A DNA stretch of 64,000 nt from Rouxiella badensis (lineage in GTDB: Bacteria; Pseudomonadota; Gammaproteobacteria; Enterobacterales; Enterobacteriaceae): contig CP114060.1 of the NCBI GenBank assembly GCA_026967495.1, forward strand, positions 1,364,001-1,428,000. The letters are read 5' to 3'. The notes under the pieces are model-generated. The model was not told where the DNA came from. It ran no database searches and saw nothing but the letters and a program-made list of their open reading frames with translations. The position numbers and the translations under genes were made by a program. The number at the start of each line of letters is the position of its first letter. The first letter of the stretch is position 1. Shown piece by piece: positions 8,670-19,631 of this stretch.

Positions 8670-10869
8670 ATGTCTTCTGTTATTTCCAATAAACCGGCAA
8701 CTCCGGACTCCGATGAGATAGATCTGGGGCGTCTCATCGGTGAATTAATCGATCACCGTAAATTAATTATCAGCGTTACTGCGGTATTTACCGTGTTAGC
8801 GATTATTTACGCTTTGTTTGCGACACCTATTTACCAGGCGGATGCGTTAATTCAGGTTGAGCAAAAACAGGGTAATGCTCTGATTAATAGTCTTAGCCAA
8901 ATGTTGCCTGATAGCCAACCACAGTCCACGCCCGAGATTGCCCTGCTGCAATCTCGTATGGTGATTGGTAAAACGGTTGATGATCTGAATCTTCAGGCTG
9001 ATATTGAGCAGAAGTATTTCCCGGTGTTTGGCCGCGGCTGGGCACGAATGATGGGGGAAAAACCGGGTCAGCTTGCCGTTAATCGACTCTATCTGGCGAG
9101 TCCAGATGGTAAGGCACCGAAGATAGTCCTGACTGTCGATGATTCCCACCATTATCATATCTCGGGCAAAATTTTAACTCACGATTTTAAAGGAACTGTA
9201 GGGGAGCCTCCTGAGTGAACAAGGTGTTTCACTGTTAGTTGACAGGATTGATGCTAAACCAGGCACACAATTTAATATTTCATACTTGACGCGCCTTGAT
9301 GCAATTAACGCATTGCAAAGTGTATTTAATGTTGTAGATCAGGGCAAAGATACTGGCATATTAAATCTGACCTTAGCTGGACCAAATCCAACCTTAATAA
9401 AGGATATTCTTAACAGCATCAGTGATAACTATCTGGCACAAAATATTGATCGCCAGGCTGCTCAGGACGCTAAAAGTTTGCAGTTCTTGAGCCAACAGCT
9501 CCCTCAAGTGCGGAGTGATTTGGATACTGCAGAAGATAAGCTTAATGCCTATCGCCGTAAGAGTGATTCCGTAGACCTTTCATTAGAAACTAAGTCTGCT
9601 TTGGATCAGATAGTTAACGTTGATAACCAGTTAAATGAATTGACCTTCCGTGAAGCCGAGATTTCTCAGCTTTATACCAAGAGTCACCCAACCTATAAGG
9701 CTTTACTTGAGAAGCGCTCTGTTCTTGAAGAAGAGAAAGGTAAGCTTAATAAGCGAGTCTCGGGTATGCCAGCTACTCAGCAAGAAGTGTTACGTTTAAG
9801 CCGAGATGTTGATTCTGGTCGTGCAATCTATATGCAATTGCTTAATCGCCAGCAGGAGTTGAGCATTGCCAAATCGAGTGCGATCGGTAACGTACGAATT
9901 ATTGATGATGCAGTTACTCAACCAAAACCTGTTAAGCCTAAAAAACCCATAATTGTACTCATAGGTCTGGCTTTAGGCGCGTTCTTATCGATTGGTCTGG
10001 TCGTAATTAGAGTTATTTTACGTCGTGGTATTGAATCTCCAGAGCAACTTGAAGAACTAGGCATTAACGTATATGCCAGCGTGCCGGTTTCCGAATGGCT
10101 TAATAAACAAAACGTTGCTAAAACAGGCAAACTCAAGACCCGTAAGCAGGTTGAGTGGGGGAGTTTCCTGGCGCTTGAGAACCCGGCTGACTTGGCCATT
10201 GAAGCAATTCGCGGTCTGCGTACCAGCCTGCACTTTGCTATGATGGAAGCATCAAATAATATTCTGATGATTTCCGGCGCAAGCCCTAATGCGGGTAAAA
10301 CGTTTATCAGCAGTAACCTTGCTGCGATACTCGCGCAGGGCGAACAGCGTATTCTGTTTATCGATGCAGATATGCGTAAAGGTTACACCCACAAACTGTT
10401 TAATACAGGTTTTGAGAACGGCTTATCCGACCTTTTGGCGGGTAAGACAACGGCTGAACAGTGCATTAAAAAACTTCCTGCGGTGAATTTTGACTTTATT
10501 TCCCGTGGTCAGCTTCCTCCAAACCCGGTTGAGCTTTTGATGCATCCGCGTTTCAAGCAGTTACTTGAGTGGGCTTCCGAGAATTACGACCTTGTTATGA
10601 TTGACACACCGCCGATTCTTGCGGTGACCGACGCGGCGGTAGTAGGTCGTTACGCAGGAACCACTTTATTGGTTGCTCGTTTCGAACAGAATACCGCGAA
10701 AGAAATTGAAGTTAGCGTAAAGCGCTTTGAACAAAGTGGCGTTGAAGTTAAAGGCTGCATCCTCAATGGCGTCGTTAAGAAAGCAAGCAGTTATTACGGC
10801 TATGGCTACAGCCACTATGGTTATAGCTACAGTGATGAAAAAAGACTAAATAGCGCTTACCGGGTCTGA
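8670..10869 (+). CDS. wzc: tyrosine-protein kinase / polysaccharide co-polymerase Wzc (frameshifted)
   Basis: Inner-membrane PCP-2a protein that controls chain length and links polymerisation to Wza export. It has an N-terminal Wzz domain with a transmembrane helix (residues about 33-53), a long periplasmic coiled-coil part, a second membrane helix (PIIVLIGLALGAFLSIGLVV) and a BY-kinase domain. The kinase has Walker A (SGASPNAGKTF), Walker A' (ILFIDADMR) and Walker B (VMIDTPP), and the C-terminal tail is tyrosine-rich (YYGYGYSHYGYSYSDEKR). The raw sequence stops at 9218. Removing one G from the G4 run at 9201-9204 gives TVGSLLSEQGVSLLVDRID and a 732-residue protein. Confidence 0.93.
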
Positions 10870-10946
10870 TGCCAGTCAGGCCCGACTTATAACCTGTCAA
10901 TTTCCTTCTCTCGTTTTGCTTTTTCTCCTTTGTGAGGACCCACATC

Positions 10947-12374
10947 ATGCGTTTTGCCAGAAATTTATGGGTGACTTGTGCCCTGGCGCTGTCTGATTTT
11001 ATCAGCTTCGCTCTTTCGCTATATATTGCGATTGGAATATTGGAGCTGACGTTAAACCACTATGACGTTCAGGTTCCTGAAAACCAAATTGAGGGGTGGA
11101 TTGCTCTTCACTGGCTATTAGCCTGCTGCATGGTTATTTGGTGCGGTGTACGTTTGCGCCACTATTTTTATCGCAAAACCTTTTGGTTCGAATTAAAAGA
11201 AATTCTTCGTACTTTGCTTATTTTTGCGATCGTTGAAATCGCAGTTATTGCTTTTGCAAAATGGTATTTCTCACGTTATTTATGGGTGCTGACCTGGGCG
11301 CTGGTGCTTCTTCTGGTACCTACTGCTCGTATGCTGACCAAAGTCGTGTTGGACAAACTGGGTATCTGGCAGCGCGATACCATGATTATTGGTAGCGGTA
11401 AGAATGCGGTAGAAGCTTTCAAGGCAATTAGCGATGAAACCAACATGGGACTGCGTGTTATAGGTTTTATTTCCGATAAGCCTTCCGAGCTGCCAGACGA
11501 TCGTCTCGAAGGTCTTCCGGTTATTCATAGCAATGCTAAATGGCTTGAAAATGGCATTGATAAAAGAATGCAGTTTATTGTTGCGGTCGAAAATGATGAG
11601 GGTGAGATTCGCAATTCCTGGTTACGTGAGTTGATGATTAAAGGTTATCGCTACGTTTCGGTGATTCCAACACTGAGGGGAATGCCGTTAGACAGTACAG
11701 ATATGTCGTTTATCTTTAGTCATGAAGTCATGATTTTCCGTGTGCATCAGAATTTGGCCAAGTGGTCATCGCGTATTAGCAAACGTACCTTCGATATCAT
11801 CTTTTCTCTGGCGATTATCATCTTGCTGTCCCCGGCTCTGTTTTATATTAGCCGCAAGGTGAAGAAAGACGGCGGTCCGGCTATTTACGGGCATGAGCGT
11901 ATTGGCAAGGGTGGGGTGCCGTTCAAATGCCTTAAGTTCCGTTCGATGGCAATCAACTCGAAAGAACTGTTGGCTGAGCTGCTGGAAACCGATCCTGAAG
12001 CACGTGCGGAATGGGAAGAAACCTTTAAGCTCAAGAACGATCCTCGTGTCACTAAAATCGGTGGACTGCTGCGTCGTACCAGTTTGGATGAACTCCCTCA
12101 GCTGTTTAACGTGTTAAAAGGTGAGATGAGCCTGGTAGGCCCACGTCCTATCATTCACGCTGAGCTCGAGCGTTATCGCGATCAGGTCGACTATTACTTG
12201 TTGAGCAAGCCTGGAATGACCGGGTTGTGGCAGGTGAGCGGACGTAGTGACGTAGACTATGAAACTCGTGTCTATTTCGATGCCTGGTACGTTAAAAACT
12301 GGTCTATGTGGAATGATATCGCCATTCTGTTCAAAACGATTGGTGTAGTCTTTAAGCGAGATGGCGCGTATTAA
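10947..12374 (+). CDS. wbaP: undecaprenyl-phosphate hexose-1-phosphate transferase WbaP/AmsG-type
   Basis: Starts repeat-unit synthesis by transferring galactose-1-phosphate (or glucose-1-phosphate) from its UDP-sugar to undecaprenyl phosphate at the inner membrane. This 475-residue protein has four N-terminal membrane helices, a CoA-binding-like middle domain (DTMIIGSGKNAVEAF), a fifth hydrophobic segment (IIFSLAIIILLSPALFYI) and the catalytic C-terminal domain. The last holds KFRSM, DPRVTKIGGLLRRTSLDELP, MSLVGPRP and KPGMTGLWQVSGR. ATG 10947 is preceded by AGGA at 8 bases and preferred over GTG 10932. Its length and full architecture favour WbaP over the shorter, E. coli-type WcaJ; which hexose it uses cannot be read from sequence. 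Confidence 0.88.
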   Translation: MRFARNLWVTCALALSDFISFALSLYIAIGILELTLNHYDVQVPENQIEGWIALHWLLACCMVIWCGVRLRHYFYRKTFWFELKEILRTLLIFAIVEIAVIAFAKWYFSRYLWVLTWALVLLLVPTARMLTKVVLDKLGIWQRDTMIIGSGKNAVEAFKAISDETNMGLRVIGFISDKPSELPDDRLEGLPVIHSNAKWLENGIDKRMQFIVAVENDEGEIRNSWLRELMIKGYRYVSVIPTLRGMPLDSTDMSFIFSHEVMIFRVHQNLAKWSSRISKRTFDIIFSLAIIILLSPALFYISRKVKKDGGPAIYGHERIGKGGVPFKCLKFRSMAINSKELLAELLETDPEARAEWEETFKLKNDPRVTKIGGLLRRTSLDELPQLFNVLKGEMSLVGPRPIIHAELERYRDQVDYYLLSKPGMTGLWQVSGRSDVDYETRVYFDAWYVKNWSMWNDIAILFKTIGVVFKRDGAY

Positions 12375-12376
12375 GA

Positions 12377-13414
12377 ATGAAATTATGTATTCTCATTGAT
12401 GGAATATCAAATAGTGGAGGGACAGATAGAGTTGCCTCTATCATCTCCTCACTATTTGTCAAAAATGGTATAGAGACATCGGTTTATAGTCTTACACCAG
12501 GTAAGCCTTATTATTCTTTTGATTCTCGCGTTGAAATTAAAAATCCAAAATATAAATCCAGAATAAGAAATATAACTGAATATTGTTTTTCTATTAAAAA
12601 GAATAATTTTGATCATGTCATAGTATTATCAATGGGACGCCTGTCTGCGCAAGCCGTCCCTCTGCTTAAGTTATTGAATATCAGAGCGAAAATAATTTGT
12701 AATGATCATGTTTCTTTTAAATCTTTCTCTCGTTTAATTCAGATTATTAAATGGCCTGCATATAAAATGGCCGATAAAATTGTTGTTTTAACTGAATCAG
12801 ATAGAGTTTATTTGTCTCGAAAACTAGGTGAGAAAGTTAAAGTTGTTAGAAACTGTTCTCCTTATGAAAATGCTGTATATTCTTCACAAGATATTGGTTA
12901 TAAAGAAAAAATAGTATTGGCGGTAGGTCGCCTTACGTATCAGAAGAATTTTCAACGTCTAATTAGCCTATGGAAGAAGATTAATTCTTCTGGCTGGAAA
13001 CTAGTTATTATAGGGAGCGGTGAGGATCGCGCAGAGCTTGAAGAGTTAATTTCTAAGAATGGTTTGAAAAACGTATTTATTGAGAATCCAAGTCATAAGC
13101 TAGATGAGTGGTACAAAAAGTCATCGCTATTAGTAATGACATCTCGATATGAAGGTTTACCTATGGTTTTGATAGAATCCAAAAACTTCGGTTTACCAGC
13201 GGTTGCTTTTAATTGTCAGACAGGCCCAGTCGAAATAATTAAGGATGATGGTTTTGTCATTGATTACGATGATGATCCCGAGTTTATTAGAAAAGTTGAT
13301 GCGTTATTAGAGAATGAGATATTACGACATGAATTAAGTAATAACTCTCTTAAGAGCGCTGAAAACTTTACCGGGAATGCAATATTAAAAGAATGGCTTT
13401 CTGTTTTAATATAA
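12377..13414 (+). CDS. glycosyltransferase family 4 protein
   Basis: A 345-residue GT-B fold transferase expected to act on the lipid-linked repeat unit at the cytoplasmic face. The N-terminal glycine-rich start GISNSGGTDRVAS is typical of GT4. The C-terminal domain has the phosphate-gripping VLAVGRLTYQKNFQRLISLW block and the E-X7-E-like motif YEGLPMVLIES. It begins 2 bases after wbaP but differs sharply from it in base composition (AT-rich), marking the start of the variable, serotype-specific part of the locus. Donor and linkage unknown. Confidence 0.85.
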   Translation: MKLCILIDGISNSGGTDRVASIISSLFVKNGIETSVYSLTPGKPYYSFDSRVEIKNPKYKSRIRNITEYCFSIKKNNFDHVIVLSMGRLSAQAVPLLKLLNIRAKIICNDHVSFKSFSRLIQIIKWPAYKMADKIVVLTESDRVYLSRKLGEKVKVVRNCSPYENAVYSSQDIGYKEKIVLAVGRLTYQKNFQRLISLWKKINSSGWKLVIIGSGEDRAELEELISKNGLKNVFIENPSHKLDEWYKKSSLLVMTSRYEGLPMVLIESKNFGLPAVAFNCQTGPVEIIKDDGFVIDYDDDPEFIRKVDALLENEILRHELSNNSLKSAENFTGNAILKEWLSVLI

Positions 13415-13444
13415 TCTAAATGTGATTATATATAAGAGGTGTTT

Positions 13445-14257
13445 ATGTTTTCGGTATTAATGTCATTATATAATAAAGAAGAACCACAAAATCTTTGGGA
13501 ATGCCTGGAAAGTATAAAATCTCAAACGCTTCAAGCTGATGAAATTGTTATTGTTTATGATGGTTTTGTCAACGACTCTTTAAACGCAATTGTTGAGTCA
13601 TTCAAAGATGTTCTAAATATCAAGGTTCTACCATTAAAGAAAAATGTTGGATTAGGTCGGGCTTTACAAAAGGGGCTTGAGTATTGCCAACATGAGATTG
13701 TTGCTCGTATGGATACGGATGATATATGTCAACCTAACCGTTTTGAGAAACAAATTAACTTCATCCTTGAAAACCAAGATGTAGATATGCTTGGAACGAG
13801 CATTATCGAGTTTGATGAAGAAAATAATCAAAGATTAAAAGCTTTGCCTGAGAACAATGAAGAGATCAGAAAGTTTTCAATTTGGAAAAATCCCTTGAAC
13901 CACATGACGATCGTATTCCGAAAATCTCGTGTGATGGAAGTGGGCGGCTACAGGCATCATCTTTATATGGAAGATTACAACCTTTGGCTTAGGATGATAT
14001 CTGCTGGATTCAGAATTGAAAATATGCCTGATACGTTAGTTAATGCTCGAGTTGGAAAGCAGATGGTTGAGAAGCGTCGAGGAATTAACTACATTAAGAG
14101 CGAAGTTGAATTGATGCGCTTAAAAAAGGAACTCAGGCTTACTGGGAAATATAATGGTTGGTTGATTTTCCTCGTGAGATCGGCAACGCGAATAGCGCCT
14201 AGTGGCGTTCTTTCATTTTTATATAATAAAGATAGAGTAAAAGTGAAAGGTCTTTAA
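13445..14257 (+). CDS. glycosyltransferase family 2 protein (AmsE-like)
   Basis: A 270-residue inverting GT-A fold enzyme. It opens with SVLMSLYNKEEPQNLWECLE and DEIVIVYDG, has a D-X-D metal site as RMDTDD and an acceptor-side block EDYNLWLRMISAGFRI. The overall pattern resembles AmsE of the Erwinia amylovoran locus, which transfers a sugar to the growing repeat unit. The start at ATG 13445 is chosen because AGAGG lies six bases upstream; an ATG-like GTG at 13439 would leave no spacing. Specific sugar not predictable. Confidence 0.82.
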   Translation: MFSVLMSLYNKEEPQNLWECLESIKSQTLQADEIVIVYDGFVNDSLNAIVESFKDVLNIKVLPLKKNVGLGRALQKGLEYCQHEIVARMDTDDICQPNRFEKQINFILENQDVDMLGTSIIEFDEENNQRLKALPENNEEIRKFSIWKNPLNHMTIVFRKSRVMEVGGYRHHLYMEDYNLWLRMISAGFRIENMPDTLVNARVGKQMVEKRRGINYIKSEVELMRLKKELRLTGKYNGWLIFLVRSATRIAPSGVLSFLYNKDRVKVKGL

Positions 14258-14261
14258 TGTC

Positions 14262-15253
14262 ATGAAAAAAATATCGGTAGTCGTTCCCGTATATAATGTA
14301 GAAAGTTATATAGAAGAATGTGTCGAAAGTTTAATAAAACAAGACTTTGACGACTATGAAGTAATTTTTGTCGACGATGGGTCTAAAGATAATTCAGTAA
14401 ATAAAATCAAATTAAAAATTGAAGGGTATGCCGATTTTCGTATAGTAACAAAAGCAAATGGCGGACTTTCTTCGGCGAGGAACTTTGGGCTTCAATACGC
14501 TGAAGGGGAATTTGTTACATTTGTTGATAGTGATGATTATCTTGATCATAGTTTTTTAAAAAAATGTTGAGTGCTATCGGTGATGCAAATATTTGCTGCT
14601 GCGGTTACACTGAGGTAACAGACGCTGGCCAAATTATCAGGGCCGTAAATAATAACTTTGATAAAACTTCAGACTCAATTATCTATGGCAACGTAATAGA
14701 ATCTATAAATTTCATTCCCAACGCTTGGGGTAAAATCTATAGGCGCGAGATATTTAGCAAACTGCATTACCCTGAAGGGATGCTTTTTGAAGATTTTGCC
14801 ATAGCTTATAAAGTCTTTTATCAAGAGAAAGTTAAATTTGTAGATGAACCGCTTTATTATTATAGAATTCGAAAGGGTTCTATTATGCGAGATTTTAACG
14901 AAAATATCATTGAGCATAAGTTTATCATTTTAAATAATATTAAAAACTTCCTTGAAAAAAATAATTCTCTAGCTCTGTATCAAGATTCCTACAAAAATGG
15001 GTATCTTTTTCATGGAATTTTTGTAACGTCATGCATAATAATAAATCAAAAATCTGCTGGCGGACTAAAGCACATTGATAAGCTAAGATTGATGGCTGAT
15101 GGCAAGATTTTTAGAGCCAGTAATATTATCAAAAGTAATTCCTTGGATTCTAAAGTAAAGTTATACTTACTTTTGCTAAAAATTTCTCCTCGGCTGGCAT
15201 TGTTATTAAAGTTAACTCAAAACAAAATAGGTAAGAAGAATGGAGAAAACTAA
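14262..15253 (+). CDS. glycosyltransferase family 2 protein (frameshifted)
   Basis: Two abutting ORFs make one GT2 transferase. The first (from ATG 14262) carries ISVVVPVYNVESYIEECVES, VIFVDDGSKDNS and the metal-binding VTFVDSDDYLD. The second continues with GYTEVTDAG, AWGKIYRREIF and PEGMLFEDFAIAYKVFY, the usual C-terminal half. One base missing from the adjoining T6/A7 runs (14552-14564) accounts for the break, and restoring it gives 330 residues. It follows the previous gene by 4 bases and overlaps the next by 14, as expected for translationally linked genes. Confidence 0.82.
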
Positions 15254-16145
15254 CTTTAATGAAGTCATGCCTCTCGTTACTGTTTATATGCCAACTCATA
15301 ATAGAGGGGCATTAATCAGGCGTGCTATTGATTCAGTTTTGAATCAAACTTATAAAAATTTAGAATTAATAATTTGCAGCGATGGTTCAACGGATGAAAC
15401 TGTCGATATATTACAAGAATACTGTGATAAAGATCCTCGTATAAGTTATGTTGTTAATGAAACATCTCAGGGAGCGTGCTATTCCAGGAATAGATGTATA
15501 GAACGCGCAAAGGGTGAGTTTATAACTGGCCTAGATGATGATGATGAATTTACCGCTAATCGTATTGAGCTTTTTATAGAACGTCATTTGTTAGAGGGTA
15601 GAAATATTCTTAGCGCAAGTAGACTCTATCGGAATGATAATGAAACTCGTGTCGGTGACATTTTCGAAGGCGAGATCACCCGCGAAATGCTAGGCAGTGC
15701 AAACCTTATCGGTAACCAATTATTCACCAAAACTGAATATATCAAAAGTGCTGGAGGGTTTGATACTGAGTTTCCTGCCTGGCAGGATTATGATATGTGG
15801 TATAGGTTGGTTAGCCAATTTGGAAGCTGTTACAAACTAAGTGAGCCGACCTATATATTTTATGTAGATGATAATCGGCCGAGGATAACTACAGGTAGCC
15901 GTGCCTATGCAGGGTATCGTATGTTCATTGAAAAGCATATGAGCACGTTAAATAACAAACAGCTTAAAAATCTCTATTTTCAGGACATTCTTAATAGAAG
16001 CCAACCTGTAACTTTGCAAAGTTTATTAAAAAACATAACTAAAACTAATTTTAAAATATATCTTAAAGAGAAATTAAAGAAATTAAGCTTTGCGAAGAAA
16101 CTTCATGCCCTTGTTAGTAGAAAAAGAACATTTAGTAAAATATAG
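15240..16145 (+). CDS. glycosyltransferase family 2 protein
   Basis: A 301-residue GT-A transferase with the classical start VTVYMPTHNRGALIRRAIDS, the nucleotide-binding LELIICSDGSTDETV, a run of acidic residues at the metal site (TGLDDDDEF) and the catalytic-base region FDTEFPAWQDYDMWYRL. The start overlaps the previous gene by 14 bases and has AGAAG just upstream. It probably adds one sugar of the repeat unit. A basic, lysine-rich C-terminus (about residues 250-301) suggests peripheral membrane attachment; this is inference. Confidence 0.82.
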   Translation: MEKTNFNEVMPLVTVYMPTHNRGALIRRAIDSVLNQTYKNLELIICSDGSTDETVDILQEYCDKDPRISYVVNETSQGACYSRNRCIERAKGEFITGLDDDDEFTANRIELFIERHLLEGRNILSASRLYRNDNETRVGDIFEGEITREMLGSANLIGNQLFTKTEYIKSAGGFDTEFPAWQDYDMWYRLVSQFGSCYKLSEPTYIFYVDDNRPRITTGSRAYAGYRMFIEKHMSTLNNKQLKNLYFQDILNRSQPVTLQSLLKNITKTNFKIYLKEKLKKLSFAKKLHALVSRKRTFSKI

Positions 16146-16162
16146 AATTCAGGTAGGGATAG

Positions 16163-17053
16163 ATGAAAGACAACTTTAATGTTTTTGCTCTCGTTGTTGT
16201 GAAAAACGAGGGTGATATTATATTTGATACAATTGAGTCAGCAACGAAGTGGGCTGACAAAATTTTTGTTATCGATAATATGAGTACCGATAATACCTGG
16301 GAAAAACTCAATGCCCTTAAAGATAAATATGACAACGTCATATTATGGGGGCAATATGGCGGTAAGTTTAATGAAGGGTTACGTCAGATACTGTATAGAG
16401 AGTATCGTGGTTTCTCTAGTGAAAATGATTGGTGGTGCCGTTTAGATGGTGATGAATTTTATATAGATAATCCCAAAGACTTTCTTAAGAATTTGCCAAC
16501 AGATATTGACCATGTTTATAACGCATCATTTCAATATTATTATACTGAACAAGACTACAGAAACGAGTTAAATCTTTCAGACTGTGCTGAGTTAAATTAT
16601 GATCGGTTAAAATGGTATAAATGTAACCACTCTGAAATAAGATTTGTAAAAAATAAGAGAACTTTGTGTTGGCCACAAGAAGAAGGCTGGCCTTGTAATC
16701 TATTAAAAGCTGCCTCAGGTCGTATCAGACTTAAGCATTTCCAGTATAGAACACTAGAGCAAATTAAAAATAGGTTTTTAGTCCGCAGTCGAGAAATGTC
16801 AGGTGATACTTTCAAGCATGAGATAGTCTCAGAAGAGATATGGTATAAGAGACGTGGGTTTTCTCTTCCAGATGATGAAAAGTTAAAAAAATATCGTATT
16901 GTTAATTCTGTAGACTTATCAAATTCTGAAAATTATATATTTAATGATGATGAACTTCCGAAAATTATTCATGTGAACTTTAAGAAAAGAGTAAAGTGTT
17001 TCGTTGTTGCTCTCTATATGAGACTACTGAATAGTTTCACTTTCAAGCTTTAA
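16163..17053 (+). CDS. divergent glycosyltransferase family 2-like protein
   Basis: A 296-residue protein whose first third looks like a GT-A donor domain: VFALVVVKNEGDIIFDTIES, KIFVIDNMSTDNTWE and the D-X-D-like WCRLDGDEFYI. The rest is less familiar and rich in aromatic and basic residues (GRIRLKHFQYRTLEQIKNRF). Such 'nucleotide-diphospho-sugar transferase' proteins recur in capsule loci. It could be a catalytic transferase or a modified one; activity is less certain than for its neighbours. It begins 18 bases after the previous stop, with AGGTAGGGA as ribosome site. Confidence 0.65.
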   Translation: MKDNFNVFALVVVKNEGDIIFDTIESATKWADKIFVIDNMSTDNTWEKLNALKDKYDNVILWGQYGGKFNEGLRQILYREYRGFSSENDWWCRLDGDEFYIDNPKDFLKNLPTDIDHVYNASFQYYYTEQDYRNELNLSDCAELNYDRLKWYKCNHSEIRFVKNKRTLCWPQEEGWPCNLLKAASGRIRLKHFQYRTLEQIKNRFLVRSREMSGDTFKHEIVSEEIWYKRRGFSLPDDEKLKKYRIVNSVDLSNSENYIFNDDELPKIIHVNFKKRVKCFVVALYMRLLNSFTFKL

Positions 17054-17084
17054 GTTTTGAATTAGCCGTTGTGATGAGGGTTTC

Positions 17085-18325
17085 ATGTATAGAATAAGAA
17101 AGTCATTATTGTTGAGTTTTTTTGTCACTTTAGTAAATCCAATAATTGGTGCACTTATTAGTTTTAAAACACTCAGCAAAAAAGACGAAATGAAGTACTT
17201 TTTAGTTATCAGTTTATTTGTTTTTAGTGTTCTCTGCTATGTTCCTCCTTATCAAGATTTATATAGGAGATATACATTAAATTTTTTGGCATACAATAAT
17301 GAAACATCTTATATTGATGTTATTAAAGGCCATGTCGATATAATAATGTATGTAACATTGCTATTTTTTAAAAAGAATGGAATTCCATTCTTTATCTACC
17401 CAGCACTGCAATCAGCTATAATAATATTTATGTATTTTTCTGCTGCAAGAGATATTCTAAATCATATAGAAGCTTCAGATAAATATAGGCGCATATGTTA
17501 TTTGTTAATTTTCTTAACAGTTAATTTACTAGGTGCAGCGTTAACCCTTAGATATGCATTTGCGGTTAGTTTTTTTATTAGGGCCGTATCACTTTGGTTT
17601 TTTACTCGTAAAAGAAAACGCTCAATTTTATATATGGTGCTTGCAGCACTAACTCACTTTTCTATGCTTTTCCCTATAGCGGTTTTAGTCGGTTCTAACT
17701 TTGTTAAAATTAAGAAAAGGACCATACCTCTATTTTCCATTATTGCTTTCTTATGTAGCAGTGTTGCTTTAAAGTATGTTCTGAATAATATAAACCTTGG
17801 GGGTATTAATGATTATGCATCCTCTGGATATGTTGAGGGGGATTTGCTAATACTGAGGCTACAGGTAATGCAGCAATAGTTTCTATATATCGATATGCAT
17901 ATGACGCATTCTTTTTCTTTATTTATTGGTTTGCTGTTTATGATGATGAAAAAAGAACTAATAAATTCCTTAACTTTTTAAATGTATATCTTGTTTCTTG
18001 TTTTTTAATTGCAATATCTGTCACAGCATTTAATAGATATTTGAATAATATTGGCTCTTATTTACTATTTATAGCTGCATTTATTTATCTAAAAGATCGC
18101 GCTAAGTCTTTAAAGTTTATTTTATTAGGTGCTTTGGTAGTATTTAACTTTCTCTTCCAAAGTATATATTTGCAACGCCGCCCAATAATGTTGGGAAACC
18201 TCTGGCAAGGACTTTATACTCCAACTTTCAATTTGCTTCTCTACAGTGATAATGATTTTAATGGTTACTTGAAATTTATTAACAGAGACGGTGATTGGAT
18301 TGGACATGAACTAGCGTCTGAGTAA
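17085..18325 (+). CDS. wzy: Wzy-like polysaccharide polymerase, EpsG-type (frameshifted)
   Basis: Predicted integral-membrane polymerase that joins repeat units at the periplasmic face. Many hydrophobic segments (for example LLLSFFVTLVNPIIGALIS, YFLVISLFVFSVLCYV, ICYLLIFLTVNLLGAALTL) are separated by short loops, including YQDLYRRY and LRYAFAVSFFIRAVSLWFF followed by LAALTHFSML, a pattern seen in EpsG-family polymerases. The raw frame stops at 17879. One missing G in the G5 run 17837-17841 restores VEGGFANTEATGNAAIV and continues to 18325, giving 413 residues. Assignment rests on topology, loop pattern and position beside the flippase gene, since Wzy proteins share little sequence. Confidence 0.72.
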
Positions 18326-18327
18326 TT

Positions 18328-19616
18328 TTGACGGTTATAGAGAGCATCATTTTGAGTAAGAAAGCGATAAAAAATTCTCTTTGGATGATATCTGAGAAGA
18401 TAATTTCAATTTTTGGATTAATCTTTGTTACTTCCTTTGTCGCTAAATATGTTGGGCCAAGCGTATTTGGTCAGATAGCATTAGCCACAACTTTTTTCAA
18501 ATCGTTCAAGTTGTAGCACAACTTGGAAGTGATGTAATAATTTTCAAGAGAGTCTCGAAAAACTATATTTCAGGTGTGAAATTAATTAATTCGACTATTC
18601 ATTTGAGATTATTTGTTTATCTCTTGGTTTCGATACCAATACTTTGCTTTTTCTACTTTACTAAAGATAGTGATGGCTTTTTATATGTTTTAGCATCTTG
18701 TCTTGCATGTTTATTTTCTTCACTTGATGTTTATGCTATTTTCTATGACGCAAAACTTCAGTCAAAAAAGAACACCTTGGTTAATATACTGGGATTACTG
18801 GTTAGTTTGGTTTTTAGATGGATCATAGCTTTCTTAATGCTAAATCCATTGGTACTTTGCATACCGATTGTTTTAACTAGCTTGATACCTCTATCAATCA
18901 GGTATCTTAGTTTCAGGAAAGAGCATAAGTATGTTTTAGTCAAAATTAAAAATAAGGCTAAGTATATTAAATATATACTTGTCAGTGGTTCTAACTTAGT
19001 TGTATCTTCACTATCAGTAGCAATTTATCCTAGACTTGCCGTGTTAATGTTAGGGTATTATCAAAGCTCTGCTCAGGTTGGTATTCTATCAGTTGCAGCT
19101 ACTCTAGCTGGATGTTGGGCGTTTGTCTGTAATTCCGTAATAACATCTTTTTTACCAGGTATTTTCTCAGAAAAAGATGACCACAAGGCATTACTTAAAA
19201 CATCAACGTTAAACATAATCATACTAACATTAGTTATGCCAGTGATGATTATTGTATATTTTTTTGGTGGCTATTTTATAAAATTACTTTATGGACATGC
19301 TTTTGCACAGTCATATGTTCCTTTAGTAATTCTGACCGCATCAACTTGTGTGAGTATGTTTGGTACCATATCTGCTCGTTTTATCGCAAAATACTCAGGT
19401 TATAGTTTCCTATCAAAGAAAATGTTTTGTGTAACTTTGATTAGTATAGGGCTAAATTACTTTTTAATTCGACATTATGGAGTTTTAGGCGCCGCCTTTG
19501 CTACATTAACAACTGAAATTTTGTCTCTAACTATTCTGAATTACTTCTTTAAAAAAGGAATAATATTTAGGCTTCATCTTAGTACCTTAATAATGAAGCC
19601 TTTATTTAAAAAGTAA
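18328..19616 (+). CDS. wzx: Wzx-like polysaccharide repeat-unit flippase (frameshifted)
   Basis: Polytopic transporter of the polysaccharide/MATE-like exporter family that moves undecaprenyl-linked repeat units across the inner membrane. The N-terminal SLWMISEKIISIFGLIFVTS and FVAKYVGPSVFGQIALA are hallmarks of Wzx (start of helices 1-2). Later helices include VGILSVAATLAGCWAFV and YGVLGAAFATLTTEILSLTI. A missing T in the T6 run 18492-18497 explains the stop at 18516 and gives TTFFQIVQVVAQLGSDVIIF after correction, 429 residues in all. The start is uncertain: TTG 18328 or TTG 18352, the latter with AGAGAG eight bases upstream. Confidence 0.82.
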
Positions 19617-19631
19617 ATTAATTTTTACTTA

